A stretch of 64,000 bases of DNA from Macrobrachium rosenbergii (lineage: Eukaryota; Arthropoda; Malacostraca; Decapoda; Palaemonidae), in assembly GCF_040412425.1 (NCBI RefSeq), contig NC_089766.1:17858901-17922900 (forward strand), written 5' to 3'. Below, one piece after another: positions 51,743 through 61,970 of this stretch (its first letter is position 1; the number at the start of each line of letters is the position of its first letter). Both the position numbers and the translations under genes were made by a program. The notes under the pieces are model-generated. The model was not told the origin of the DNA and searched no databases. It saw only the letters and a program-made list of their open reading frames with translations.

Positions 51743-52136
51743 AAATGCGCCGAAATTTCTTCGGCGCAGTCGAGTTTCCCGTACAGCCGCTACACCGTGT
51801 AATCAAGGCCATCGAAAACAGATCTATCTTCCGGTGGTCTTGGTATAATGCCGTATTAGCCGCGGTCCATGAAACTTTAACCACGGCCCGGTGGTGGCCT
51901 ATCCTGTATCGTTGCCAGAAGCACGATTATGGCTAACATTTAACCTTAAATAAAATAAAAACTACTGAGGCTAGAGGGCTGCAGTTTGGTGTGTTTGATG
52001 ATTGGAGGGTGGATGATCAACATACCACTTTGCAGCCCTCTAGCCGGAGTAGTTTTTAAGATCTGAGGGCGGACAGAAAAAGTGCGGACGAACAGACAAG
52101 GCCGGCACAATAGTTTTCTTTTACAGAAAACTAAAA
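51743..52136 (+). repeat. Multi-hairpin dispersed element, copy B
   Basis: Same order of hairpins as copies A and C. First hairpin GCGCCGAAATTTCTTCGGCGC is a near-perfect 21-bp palindrome written in two parts (GCGCCGAA / TTCGGCGC). The large hairpin has left GAGGCTAGAGGGCTGCAG and right TGCAGCCCTCTAGCC. The final hairpin is AGTTTTC...GAAAACT. A minus-strand frame here begins MVKVSWTAANTALYQ and a similar frame exists in copy C. Confidence 0.8.
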
Positions 52137-52366
52137 AGTATGCACCAAATATTCGTGTTATCTCCATTCTACCTTAACTTTATTATGCCTGGTGGTTGCA
52201 GTGATCGTTTTCCGCTTCTTGTCGATGATATTGCACATAAGTTCGTTTGTCTGACGTTTGACTTTCCACAGGTGACTTTTGAGACTCACATCGCCTTCGT
52301 CCTCCTCTTCCTCAACACCACACCCGTCCCCCCACCCACCGCCCTTCTCTTCGGTGATATTATATT

Positions 52367-52694
52367 GCTGTCAACAGGGGCGTTCCTAGACATTTTGGGG
52401 CCCCGGGGGGCACAGTTTCATTTGGGGCCCCTCTTATGGGGTGGGAAGCGAACGAAGCGAGCAAAAGCAGCTATGGGGTTCGTGGGGGGGCGGCGGGGGG
52501 AAATTTTTAGAATATGAACAATTGTAAGATCATTTTAAAGGCACTTGTAAATGCAAATTTCAGAAATTTAGCTTGTCCTGTCATAGCAGCAATAGTTAAA
52601 TTTCTCATTTTGGCCCCCCACGTCTTCACTTTGGGGCCCGGGGGGCGATTTCAAACAGCCCCACCCCACCCCCAGGAACGCCACTGGCTGTCAA
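52367..52694. mobile_element. hAT-type MITE with perfect 8-bp target-site duplication
   Basis: Element 52375-52686 (312 bp) starts CAGGGGCGTTCCTAG and ends with the reverse complement of CAGTGGCGTTCCTGG, imperfect terminal inverted repeats starting CAG. It is flanked on both sides by the identical octamer GCTGTCAA (52367-52374 and 52687-52694). Eight-base duplications and CAGxGGCGTTCC-like ends are hallmarks of hAT transposons. The interior is GC-rich (GGGGCCCCGGGG, GGGGCCCGGGGGGC) and non-coding, so it depended on a transposase in trans. Confidence 0.85.
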
Positions 52695-53089
52695 GTCTCT
52701 CATCTTCCCATATCTACTATGCAGAAATCAGTCATCTTCGAGTTTTAAGGTTTAGTGAAGTTTTCTCTCTGTGTTCCCCGTGCCTCTGTATCCACTGAGC
52801 ATTTATAAGGCGAGTCTGCCTGTCCCTTCGCTTGAACACCACTTTTCTCGTTCTCTTATTGATTGCTTTTGAATTAGTAACGAGTTTGAATATTGCCGAG
52901 AAAATGTCATCAATAATTGTTCGGTTAATAACGAATCCCGTTAATTGATAAGGATAGCCGATATTTCATTCATAATTGAAGAATGGCGCTCCTCCTCTCT
53001 CGAGTTGTGGCTGTGGAGGTCTGAGGAAAACCTGATGCAAGTGAAATAAAAGATGGGAGACGCTTTCTTTTTAGTAGCACCAACAACTG
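52695..53089. other. Unassigned DNA
   Basis: Nothing recognised. Confidence 0.5.
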
Positions 53090-53290
53090 TGGCAAACGAC
53101 CATTTTACTACTCCTGAGCCCCGTTAACATCGGAAAGGCGTCAGTGGTCTCACCTATTGCCAATTATCTTTCTAGTTCCTTCTCGAAAACGTCCTGGACG
53201 TTTTGGAAAAGCCAGTCGAAATTTGGAATTCCAGGGCAGATGCCATTATGTTAAAGGCGGATAAAATTCCGGCATTGTTTATTATATAAA
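53090..53290 (-). repeat. Dispersed repeat C, copy 2 (inverted)
   Basis: Reverse complement of the 36860-37005 repeat, somewhat longer, ending next to AT-rich sequence. Confidence 0.55.
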
Positions 53291-53324
53291 TACAGACATA
53301 GATATGTATGTATACTTACACACA

Positions 53325-53328
<4 letters not shown>

Positions 53329-53379
<51 letters not shown>
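53329..53379. repeat. (AT)n microsatellite
   Basis: TA run of about 50 bp. Confidence 0.95.
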
Positions 53380-53382
<3 letters not shown>

Positions 53383-53413
53383 GAATGTCTTTTACTGCAA
53401 TACCACAGTGTAA

Positions 53414-53533
53414 TATGAAGATAAGAAGGCCCATACGACACTATTTGAACGTACAGAGGCACAGAAGGAAGTGCTCGAATTATATGGTTGCAACCCTTCA
53501 AATAGTGTTTTATGGCCCTTCTTATCTTCATAT
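53414..53533. repeat. Short inverted repeat (36-bp arms)
   Basis: TATGAAGATAAGAAGGCCCA followed by CACTATTTGAA (53414-53449) is mirrored by TTCAAATAGTG and TGGCCCTTCTTATCTTCATA (53498-53533) around a 48-bp spacer. Confidence 0.8.
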
Positions 53534-54490
53534 ATACATATATATAAATTTCTGGCTCACATTAGGGTCAAATGAAACAGTGCACTGGAATGCTCTCAGA
53601 ATCCAGCTCTTCCAGGAGGTCTATCCCATTTTACCCGTCATGCCTCAAGAAAATTAAAATCTGGTCGTATGCTTTCAGCTCGTCACCGTCACAGACTTTC
53701 ATCGTCGAAGAAAAGTGATTTCCCAAAGACAGACGGAATGAGAGAAATTTCTGGGTGAACAAAAGGTTCTTTTTTTTTTTCAAACTCAATCAGACCTATT
53801 CCGGCCTCTAGTGAGTTTAGACCCACGTTGTCTGGAATTCCTCACAGTGATGCCATGAAAAATTGACTAATCTTTGAGAAGAATGGCACGTCTCCTGGAA
53901 ATGAAATCCCTGTAATTTTAAACACACGTCACAATTCTCCGTCTGTGATTTCTTTACCTTTAGCACATAACGTGATCTTGGAATATTTGTTTATTAAATA
54001 TGAGTCAATATAAAAGTGACTACGGGTTAGCGCCAGCGGGGCCGCATTGGTTACATGACACTTGGCAATCATAACACTATCTTTATCACAATGGTTTGAG
54101 TGCTCTAGTATAGTGCTTCTGCTACCTTATTCAGAACACCTGATATTAAGACAACTGTTTGATTGTTTTATTGAGAATTTTGTTCTCATTTGAAAATACC
54201 GACATCCCAGAGCACAATTTTCCCAGACGAAACTTTTTGGGGGTAGTTTTCTTTTTTCTTGAAACGACGCTCGTTATCAGCACCACTGTGAAGGGAAATC
54301 CTCTTTGACAAATCTCTATGCACCGTCAGGGTTTTTTCTTAATGATGCAAATGAGAATAGGAGAGCCTACAGCGTTAATCTCGAACGCTTGAGAAGTTGT
54401 CATGTCTTATTTATCTTGTTTACTCAAATCCACTTTTTACTTGGATGATATGCGCACTCACTTACAGACTAGTCTCCCTAGAATTGGAAT
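53534..54490. other. Unassigned DNA
   Basis: Nothing recognised. Confidence 0.5.
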
Positions 54491-54680
54491 CGGAATATAA
54501 AATGTAGGCCAAAGGCCAAGCTCTGAGAAAGTAAGACGGAAGAAAAAGAATACGAACAGAGATGCAGTAAAAGGAATGAAAAAGGTCGCAGTTAGGGGCC
54601 AAAGGGACGCTGCAAAGAACCTCAAGTAATGCCCACAGTGCACCGCATGAGGTACACTGACGGCACTACTACCCTACGGG
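54491..54680 (-). repeat. Dispersed repeat B, copy 3 (inverted, internally shortened)
   Basis: GGAATATAAAATGTAGGCCA, AGGGGCCAAAGGGACGCTGC and GTGCACCGCATGAGGTACAC are reverse complements of the copy 2 landmarks, in mirrored order. The hairpin region is well preserved and the middle is shortened. Confidence 0.75.
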
Positions 54681-55065
54681 ACTAATCTCCCTCGAATTGC
54701 TGCTTTTTTTCTCTCTAACGTGCAGGGAGATATCTTATCAAGCCTAAGTCTCTGAAGAGTTTGTGATACTACTCTTAAAACTTCTACCACTGCTATTCCT
54801 AATCATAATACCCTGCATAAAGAGGCACGACAAGGGTCAGTGGCAGTTAGGCCTAGTCACTGCTTAAGCTGTGACAGATTTCCCATTTTCTTTCCAACGT
54901 GAGATATTTGTAGAAGGCCTCCACAATCTCCGCGGCAATTTGCATGATAAGAGCCTTTCCCACCAAATAGACATTCGCACGTCACCACCCACGGATTGGA
55001 TTCCATTTGTGAAATTTAGGGTGTGAGGGCAAGCACTGAGACTAGTTCAGCCATTCAGAGCTTCT
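54681..55065. other. Unassigned DNA
   Basis: Nothing recognised. Confidence 0.5.
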
Positions 55066-55129
55066 TAAGTTAAGTATACCTTAGTTTTACCAGACCACTG
55101 AGCTGATTAACAGCTCTCCTAGGGCTGGC
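55066..55129 (-). repeat. SINE 3' fragment (inverted)
   Basis: AAGTTAAGTATACCTTAG and CAGACCACTGAGCTGATTAA and CAGCTCTCCTAGGGCTGGC are the reverse complement of the SINE 3' end; the promoter head is missing. Confidence 0.8.
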
Positions 55130-55600
55130 GGCAGTGCAAAGAGGAAGTTGAGATGGTTGGACGGCAAGATAAAGGGATTCAGATAATGAATGAGATGAAG
55201 ACATTATGCTTTTTGTTTTAGGAGTAAACTACACTTTACTTATCTATACAAACAAGTACTCCTGTTTAAGAAAATAAAATTTCTATTAATGTTTAATATT
55301 TCAGCTCTGCTCCGCGTCTTTCTTAGTATTTCAAAAAGCTTAACGTTGGCCATTCTGACAGACAAAACTGACGCATTTTTCACGTTCCTCACGATTTTAG
55401 GAAACTCGAGAAATACTAGTGAAGCAAAATCGTGTTAATGAATGTACTATTTTATGAAGATTTGTTTTTTCTCAGCAGTATCTCCAAATCTGTGAACTTT
55501 AACCAGAATTGAACGAAGAAGAATTCCAACGTTTACATTTACCTGTCATTGAAAAGTCAGGAATGCCAGCTTGTAACAATCTTTAATTCGAACAAGTTAT
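55130..55600. other. Unassigned DNA
   Basis: Nothing recognised. Confidence 0.5.
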
Positions 55601-56026
55601 AAATGCACCGAAGTTTCTTCGGCGCAATCAGGTTTTCTGTACAGCCGCTACGGCATGTAATCAAGGCCACCGAAAATTTATCTATCTTTCGACGGTCTCG
55701 GTATAATGCTGCATGAGCCGCGGCCCATGAAACTTTAACCACGGTCCGGTGGTGGCATATCCTATATCGTTGCCAGAAGCACGGTTATGGCTAACTTTAA
55801 CCTAAATAAAATAAAAACTACCGAGGCTAGAGGGCTGGAATTTGGTATGTTTGATGATTGGAGGGTGGATGATCAACATACCAACTTGCAGCCCTCTAGC
55901 CTCAGTAGTTTTTTTAAGATCTGAGGGTGGACAGAAAAAGTTCTGACGGAAAAAAGTGCGGATAGAATATAATGCTGGCGGACTGACAAAGCCGGCACAA
56001 TAGTTTTCTTTTACAGAAAACTAAAT
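55601..56026 (+). repeat. Multi-hairpin dispersed element, copy C
   Basis: Starts AAATGCACCGAAGTTTC and ends TTTTACAGAAAACTAAA. Compared with A and B it carries an insertion of about 40 bp (TTCTGACGGAAAAAAGTGCG area) before the final hairpin. The large hairpin is preserved, with uncompensated mismatches. Confidence 0.8.
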
Positions 56027-56402
56027 ACTGCATTTCCAGTGTCACATCATGTGCTACTTATCGAAACATCATCCTACAATAATACAAAATCACTTTTTCT
56101 CCTTTGATTCAGCTTGAGAATATTCAATGTTTATTCCGTAATTACATGTTAAAGCTCATTATGTTAATAATCCTGCTCTATAAAGCCAAAAGGGGATTCT
56201 CTGCTTTACCAGAAGGAACGTCCAGAGTTTGTTCAGAACATCTAGCTTCCTTCCAAATGCTTCCTGTTTAAGCATCAGTTTCGTAGGGATATGTATCATT
56301 TCATTACGTAGATTTAAACCTTAGATATTTTTCTCATTTAAATGCTGTAATGCCTTGGTCGACCATGTGATAGCCAAACACTCATGCCAAAATCAGAACT
56401 CT

Positions 56403-56407
<5 letters not shown>
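56027..56407. other. Unassigned DNA
   Basis: Nothing recognised. Confidence 0.5.

Positions 56408-56482
<75 letters not shown>
56408..56482. repeat. (CT)n microsatellite
   Basis: CT run of about 75 bp. Confidence 0.95.
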
Positions 56483-56484
<2 letters not shown>

Positions 56485-56538
56485 GTCATTAAAAAGACAC
56501 TATCTAATTTTTTAGTAAGACAAACTAAAATTTTGGGT

Positions 56539-56692
<154 letters not shown>

Positions 56693-56694
56693 GT

Positions 56695-57106
56695 AATCAA
56701 AAGATAAAACAGGATATTTTAGAAACCTTTGAGAAGTACAACTCTGTTAGTGCAATCATGGCAAAGTGCCAGGCATTCGAGGAGGCAGTACGGGAATGCT
56801 GGGGCCCCCCCACAAAGAGGGGAGCGAAGAGAGTTCAACGAGGCGGGCATCGAGAGGGAGGAGGAATCGGCGTTGCCCCTGGAAGAAGTAGCAGCAGTGA
56901 AGACAAATTACCAGAAAAAGAAGGAAGATCTGGCGAAATCGAGCTCCAAGGCAAGAGTGAAACGTGAGTTTTGCGGGATTGCGCACCCGAGGGGGCGTGC
57001 CAATTGCCCTGCTAGCGCTGCGGAATGTTTTCACTGCGGAAAAACAGGACACTTTGCTAATCGTTGCTATGGGAGCAAGAGGCGTACGCCTAGCAAGGGC
57101 GTATAA
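56695..57106 (+). pseudogene. gag: gag C-terminus with nucleocapsid zinc knuckles
   Basis: A first frame reads [20 protein letters not shown] then [11 protein letters not shown] (Gag C-terminal helices); the frame shifts near 56830 to [19 protein letters not shown] degenerate knuckle-like FCGIAHPRGRANCPA is followed by a proper CCHC knuckle CFHCGKTGHFANRC (CX2CX4HX4C) at about 57029-57070. The protein would bind element RNA. The N-terminus is lost to the (AT)n array. Confidence 0.75.
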
Positions 57107-57199
57107 AATAGGCACCATTGCTGCGAACAGAATCGACAGCGGACGACAGGCTATGCGGAAGACGACGTCAGCGGCTGGGAGGTCCGATCGATAAGTGAT

Positions 57200-57589
57200 A
57201 GTGTTGGCGCTGCGTCATGCACGCAACCGACCGTGAATGTCACGGTCTCGTGTGTTAAAGATAATAAAAGCTGCATATTAGAAGCTGTAGCTGATACCGG
57301 TGCTGAGGTATGCATTGCTGGGTCAGTCCAGGCACGGAGCCTAGGAATTGATGTAGAAAATCTAAATAAAGCGGAAGTAAAGCTACAAAATGCAGCGGGA
57401 GGTCTAATGAGTGTAATGGGGTATTGTCAGGTTAACTTTAATTGTGGCAGCATGTCAATAAGTGAGTGTATTTTGTCAATGGGACACGTAAATTATTTCT
57501 GTCATAAAGTGCATGCAAATCATCAGGGTTGGTGGATCCTAATTTCCCGTATCACACAGTTTTTAATATTCATGGGAATGAAGTTTTAG
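57200..57589 (+). pseudogene. Aspartic protease of the Gypsy element
   Basis: The frame 57233-57589 encodes VNVTVSCVKDN, the active-site AVADTGAEVCIAG (DTG at about 57292-57300), LGIDVENLNK and GGLMSVMGYCQVNF. The catalytic DTG is intact. The frame runs out of phase near 57510, so it does not connect to the reverse transcriptase. The protease processes Gag-Pol in this family. Confidence 0.8.
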
Positions 57590-58690
57590 GCATAGGGGGG
57601 CTTAATGAGAGACCCAGCAAGCTGCCATACCCTCCCACAGAGGATAACGTTCCCCTACTCAAGCAGTGGTTGCTGGAACGTTTCTCAGGTACAACATTCA
57701 ATGTAAACAGAAGACCCTTCCCATAATGAGCGGCAAACCGCACCACATTCACCTGCTGCCAGGTGCGGTGCCACACGCTTACCATACACCAATTACTATC
57801 CCTAAGCATTGGGAGAAAGAGGTCACAAAGCAGATAGACGAGGATGTTCTAGCGGGTATCTTGTAACCTGTGCCTACTGGGGAGGTAACTGCGTGGTGTG
57901 CCCGCATGGTGGTGGTAGGCAAAAAGGATGGCACTCCGAGGAGGACCGTAGATTTTCAAAAACTCAATGCATGCTGTAAAAGGGAAACGCATCACACGTT
58001 TGCACCGTTTGATATGGTGTCAAGTGTCCCGGTACATACTTTTAAGACTACGGTTGATGCACACTGGGGATTCTATCAGGTAGTGTTGGACGAAGAAAGT
58101 CGAAAGCTTACTTTCATAACCCCTTGGGAGAGGTATCAGTATTGTCGCACACCCATGGGGCACTGCGCTGCCCCGGACGCATACACCAAAAGATTTGATG
58201 ACGTAATTGTGGATGTCCCGAGGAAGTTTAAATGTATTGATGATATATTGTTGCATGATTCTAGCATAGAAGAAGCTTTCTGGCACACTTTTGATTTATT
58301 GTTAGCATGTGAGAGGAATGGTGTAACTCTTAACCCACATAAATTCCAGTTTTGTCAGGGGGCCGTGAATTTTGTGGGCTATAATTTTGGGTGGGATAAA
58401 TATCTGCCTTCAGAGGATAAACTGGCTGCTATAAATAAGTTCCCAATGCCTGACCAGCCCACCATATCCGATATTCGGTCGTGGTTTGGGCTGGTCAATC
58501 AGTTGGCTCCCTTCGTTGCAACGGCACCTGTTATGGCACCATTTCGGGAATTAGTGAAAAAGAGGGCCAGTAAAAAAGTGCACTGGGATGAAATTTTGAT
58601 GTCTAAATTTGAATATGCTAAAAATGAGTTGTGTAGATTAATATCTGAGGGTCTGGTGTCTGAAAAAAAGCTCGTCCCTTTTTGCTGGGC
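57512..58690 (+). pseudogene. Ty3/Gypsy reverse transcriptase, one premature stop
   Basis: The N-terminal part (57529-57866) includes KPHHIHLLPGAVPHAYHTP and HWEKEVTKQIDEDVLAGIL, then a TAA at 57864-57866. The next frame-matched stretch (57870-58690) has WCARMVVVGKKDGTPRRTVD, FQKLNACCKRETHHTFAPFD, TTVDAHWGFYQV, YQYCRTPMGHCAAPDAYTKR and the catalytic FKCIDDILLHDSS (DD at 58239-58244), then FVGYNFGWDKYLPSEDKL and TISDIRSWFGLVNQL. All palm motifs are present and in frame, so this is the best-preserved coding block in the window, about 280 codons, broken from its N-terminus by a single stop. It copied element RNA when active. Confidence 0.88.
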
Positions 58691-58860
58691 TGCCCTAACA
58701 ACCTACTTCTAGTAACAGACCATCGCCCGTTGGTTAAGTTGTTTGGCGATCGGGAGTTGAAACACAATGAGAATCCCAGACTGTTCCGTTTGAAAGAAAA
58801 AACCCTTCAGTATAAATTCTCAGTGAAATACGTGGCAGGTAAAAAAAAATACTGCTGCTG
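58691..58860 (+). pseudogene. RNase H remnant with large internal deletion
   Basis: Directly after the RT connection (SEKKLVPF) the sequence jumps to a GCPNNLLLVTDHRPLVKLFG-like stretch (58690-58745), the end of the RNase H domain, then ENPRLFRLKEKTLQYKFSV. Roughly 100 residues that normally carry the first catalytic acidic residues are missing. A run of A at 58840-58849 shifts the frame before the AADTLSQYP block. Confidence 0.7.
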
Positions 58861-59110
58861 ATACCTTGTCCCAGTACCCGAGTCTAAAGGCATCACCGAG
58901 CGAGATAGATATGGAGGAAGCAGAAGAGGTGTGCGGGATAACATCTGCAGCAATGATCGCGTCATTCCGTGACGTGGATAGTGATGTCATAGTAATCGAC
59001 AGTGAAGATGTTGAGAAAATTGCTAGCAAAGATGATGATTATCCGTTGTTACTGAAAATGGTAAGAGACGACAACTGGCCAAAAGTAGGAATATGGTTGA
59101 GCCTACATTA
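58861..59110 (+). pseudogene. RNase H-integrase connection
   Basis: The frame from 58866 reads SQYPSLKASPSEIDMEEAEE then DVIVIDSEDVEKIASKDDDY, an acidic linker typical between RNase H and integrase in Gypsy Pol. It is out of frame with both neighbours. Confidence 0.6.
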
Positions 59111-60112
59111 AAGCCATACTTTCAGGTAAGGGAACGGCTTAGCTACGTCAATGGACTGGTCACTTATACTTTCGACGAAGGTCACATACGTTTGGTAGTG
59201 CCGCAAGCTCTGAGGGAAACTGTGGCACGTAACCTACACTCAGGCCACCAAGGCGCTGATTCAATGTTGCGTAGGCCGTAGCCCGTGGCACGGAAGTCGG
59301 TGTACTGTATTGGCCTGGGATGTAGGCAGATGTAATGTTTCAGAGGTCTAAATGTACGACGTGCAATGAGAATTCGCCATCCCAACAACGAGAAACATTC
59401 ATTCCCTGCCAACCGCCAGTGTATCCATTTCAGAAAACAGTAGCAGATTTCTTTCAGTTAGATAATAAATGCTATTTAGCCTATGCAGACAGATTAAATG
59501 GGTGGCTGGAGTGCTGAGATGTTAGACTTTTATAAGCGATGTGGGGTGCAGTTCGTATCTCGTCAGCACAATACCTCCAATCGAATGGGCAAGCTAAGGC
59601 GGCCGTGCACTCTGCTAAGCGTATGATAAGGGACAACGTTAGGGGTGACGGTAGCTAGACACCGACGCCACAGCAAAAGCCTTTTTGCAGTACAGAAATA
59701 CTCCCCTAAGAGATGTAGACAAGTTCCCCGCGCAATTAACGTTGGGGAGGCAGTTACGGACTCTATCCCAATGGCGAATGAATTCTTGTTTTGGGACAAT
59801 CATTGAATGACAGAGAGAGAAAAGGCTATGGTCAAAACTTCGCAGAAAGAGAAAGAATTATATGACCTACATGCAAGGCAGTTGCCATACCTATGTGTAG
59901 GCAACCAAGTCCTGGTACAGGTTGTAGTCAGTAAGAAGTGGGATCGATCGGGGGTGGTAATGGAAAGACTCCCATATAGACAGTATTTAATCAAAATAGA
60001 TGGGACTGGCAGAATGTCGAGAAGAAATCGCCGCCACTTGAAATACATAACAGCAAAGAGCCAGTGCTCTACTATTGAACCAGGCTCAACCAGCTGGGGC
60101 AGTGCCATGTAA
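59093..60112 (+). pseudogene. Integrase, frameshifted, catalytic core partly deleted
   Basis: The N-terminal zinc-binding domain is visible as NLHSGHQGADSMLRR (HxxxH at 59237-59250) and, after a frameshift, CTTCNENSPSQ (59353). The first core part VADFFQLDNKCYLAYADRLN is followed by a stop at about 59515. The next recognisable part is SNGQAKAAVHSAKRMIRDN (59580-59640, another frame), where the glutamate of the DDE triad would be; the intervening segment with the second Asp is largely missing. A C-terminal part (59807-60112) encodes LYDLHARQLPYLCVGNQVLV and SGVVMERLPYRQYLIKIDG. Integrates cDNA in this family; inactive here. Confidence 0.8.
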
Positions 60113-60378
60113 CCAGGACCAGGAGATTTATGCTGGCCACGGCAGCCCCCCACCCCTTGGTAGGCGTATTTCAAGGCCAACTAAACGCCCAGCTTGGATG
60201 AAGGACTACGAAGGTGGAAAATAGATTGCATTCTGTTCACTGAATTATTATTAAGTTTTGCTTCGATTAACCATTCCTTGCTGATTTTTTTTTTTCTTTA
60301 TTTTGCCTCTTCTTGATTATGATATCCTTTGTTTGTCTCTAATTTTGAGCATACCTATGTTTCGCGGTAATGCGTAGC

Positions 60379-60393
60379 TTGGGGGCGGGGGGA
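60379..60393 (+). other. Polypurine tract
   Basis: TTGGGGGCGGGGGGA, with one C, lies immediately before TGTAGGATAAG, which starts the 3' LTR. Confidence 0.7.
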
Positions 60394-60552
60394 TGTAGGA
60401 TAAGTGTGTATCATGTTAGTGATATCAGTGATACTAACGAATCGAATGTTGTTATGTCTATGGTTAGCAACGCACTACCTAACAACGTCCGCGCCAAGAT
60501 TTTGACGCGAACGTCTTTTGCCCCGCACCCACCTTAGGATTAAGACGCGTCT
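60394..60552 (+). repeat. 3' LTR, 5' part only
   Basis: Starts TGTAGGATAAGTGTG with the canonical TG. After about 160 bp it is interrupted by (AT)n. Whether LTR sequence resumes after 60980 cannot be judged without the 5' LTR. Confidence 0.55.
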
Positions 60553-60553
60553 G

Positions 60554-60555
<2 letters not shown>

Positions 60556-60625
<70 letters not shown>
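60556..60625. repeat. (AT)n microsatellite
   Basis: TA run left of the MITE; a matching run continues right of it. Confidence 0.95.
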
Positions 60626-60626
<1 letters not shown>

Positions 60627-60903
60627 ACAGTCAACACGCGTAATCAGTCATTATATATAATGACTGAAATTTCAGTCATCACGTGTAATGCAATTTAGGG
60701 ACATTTGATCCCCCAGGAGCTAGTACTAAACACGGCGAATACATTTGACCCCCAGGGACTAATACTAAATCCGGTAAACAGTGTAGGTGACTCACTGTTT
60801 CGCCGCGTGTTTAGTACTAGCTCCTGGGGATCAAATGTCCCTAAGTGCATTACGCGTGATGACTGAAATTTCACGCGTAATGACTGATTACGCATGTTGA
60901 CTG

Positions 60904-60905
<2 letters not shown>
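60626..60905. mobile_element. Tc1/mariner-type MITE inserted in (AT)n
   Basis: Element 60628-60903 (276 bp) is bounded by TA dinucleotides (60626-60627, 60904-60905) and has terminal inverted repeats starting CAGTCAACACGCGTAATCAG and, on the other strand, CAGTCAACATGCGTAATCAG. Complementarity extends over about 110 bp per arm (internal landmark GGAGCTAGTACTAAACACG on both arms), so most of it folds as one hairpin. CAGT ends and a TA target are typical of Tc1/mariner MITEs. No ORF. Confidence 0.8.

Positions 60906-60978
<73 letters not shown>
60906..60978. repeat. (AT)n microsatellite
   Basis: TA run right of the MITE. Confidence 0.95.
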
Positions 60979-60979
<1 letters not shown>

Positions 60980-61174
60980 CTCTATTGTTTAATATGATCA
61001 GTAGCCGTTTATTAACGAAGTCTAGACTAACATGCTTTTCTGTTTTTGAAAATGAGTAATTCATTTACCTTAAATCTACATTGAAGAAAATGAGATCTAT
61101 TTAATGTATTCAACTCTTAATTTCTGTGTAACCAACAATACGTGCAGCTATAGTTATTCTGGGTTTTCTCGTCC

Positions 61175-61205
<31 letters not shown>

Positions 61206-61375
61206 AACATACCGCTAATATAAGTAAGTAGTTCAGAAAATGATGAATATAATTTTTCTGACACACACGGTACTGTGTTCATACTGTGAATATAAGTAAG
61301 TAGTTCAGACAATGATGAATATAATTTGATCCGATAAACACTGCAATGTGTTCGTACTGTGAATATAGGTAGCCT
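61175..61375. repeat. (GT)n and tandem duplication of ~85-90 bp
   Basis: (GT)n at 61176-61204 is followed by two diverged tandem units containing TAAGTAAGTAGTTCAGA.AA, TGATGAATATAATTT and TGTGTTC.TACTGTGAATATA. Confidence 0.7.
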
Positions 61376-61435
61376 CAAAATTCTTACGATCTTAGCCTTT
61401 GTCCATAAGGATTGCTCAGAAATTGGTATTACCTA

Positions 61436-61437
<2 letters not shown>

Positions 61438-61513
<76 letters not shown>
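61438..61513. repeat. (ATT)n microsatellite
   Basis: Run of about 76 bp; (TAA)n tail of the adjacent dispersed repeat on the minus strand. Confidence 0.95.
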
Positions 61514-61516
<3 letters not shown>

Positions 61517-61640
61517 ACGATGAACCCTATCAATATGGCGCAAGCCCACAAAAGGGGCCATTGACTTGAAATTCAACCTTCTAAAGAATATGGTGTTCAC
61601 TAGAAAGAAGCAACACAAGGTAATGGGAAATACAGAAAGA
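61514..61640 (-). repeat. (TAA)n-tailed dispersed repeat, copy 2
   Basis: The longest copy: ACCCTATCAATATGG, GGGGCCATTGACTTGAAATT, ATGGTGTTCACTAGAAAGAA and GGGAAATACAGAAAGAAG. Confidence 0.7.
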
Positions 61641-61881
61641 AGAGATCACTTGTCAGAAAAGAAAAAAAAATAAATTAACAAATTAATAAATAGATAAAAA
61701 GTAAGTAAATTATCAAAATACATGAAGTATTGTAATACGGGCATAATTCATCAACAACATTAACGCTAGTCATTTCTGTAGGTATTAAATTGGGTTGAGA
61801 ATTATCTCCTCTATTCAGAAACTGCAAAGGAGAATGGGTGATTGTTATTTATGACTTTCATCAGTTTCTGATCAAGTGACA
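61641..61881. other. Unassigned AT-rich DNA
   Basis: Nothing recognised. Confidence 0.5.
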
Positions 61882-61970
61882 CCATTATTATTATTATTCA
61901 GAAAAGGGGCCACTGACTTGAAATTTAAGCTTGCAAAAAATATAGCGTTCATTAAGAAAATATCTTGATG
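61882..61970 (-). repeat. (TAA)n-tailed dispersed repeat, copy 3 (short)
   Basis: (ATT)4, then CAGAAAAGGGGCCACTGACT and GTTCATTAAGAA; diverged and short. Confidence 0.6.

Larger units (their letters stand above)
56695..60552 (+). mobile_element. Ty3/Gypsy retrotransposon, 5' truncated and decayed
   Basis: Plus-strand order gag end, zinc knuckles, protease, reverse transcriptase, RNase H remnant, integrase, polypurine tract, 3' LTR start. RT before integrase is the Ty3/Gypsy order. The 5' LTR and most of gag are missing, replaced by (AT)n at 56541-56690, and the 3' LTR is interrupted by (AT)n at 60556. Frameshifts, one premature stop in the RT and internal deletions in RNase H and integrase make it defective. 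Confidence 0.9.

Noticed and set aside
52140..52517. 125-codon plus-strand ORF
   Set aside because: Runs into the hAT MITE and has no domain signal.
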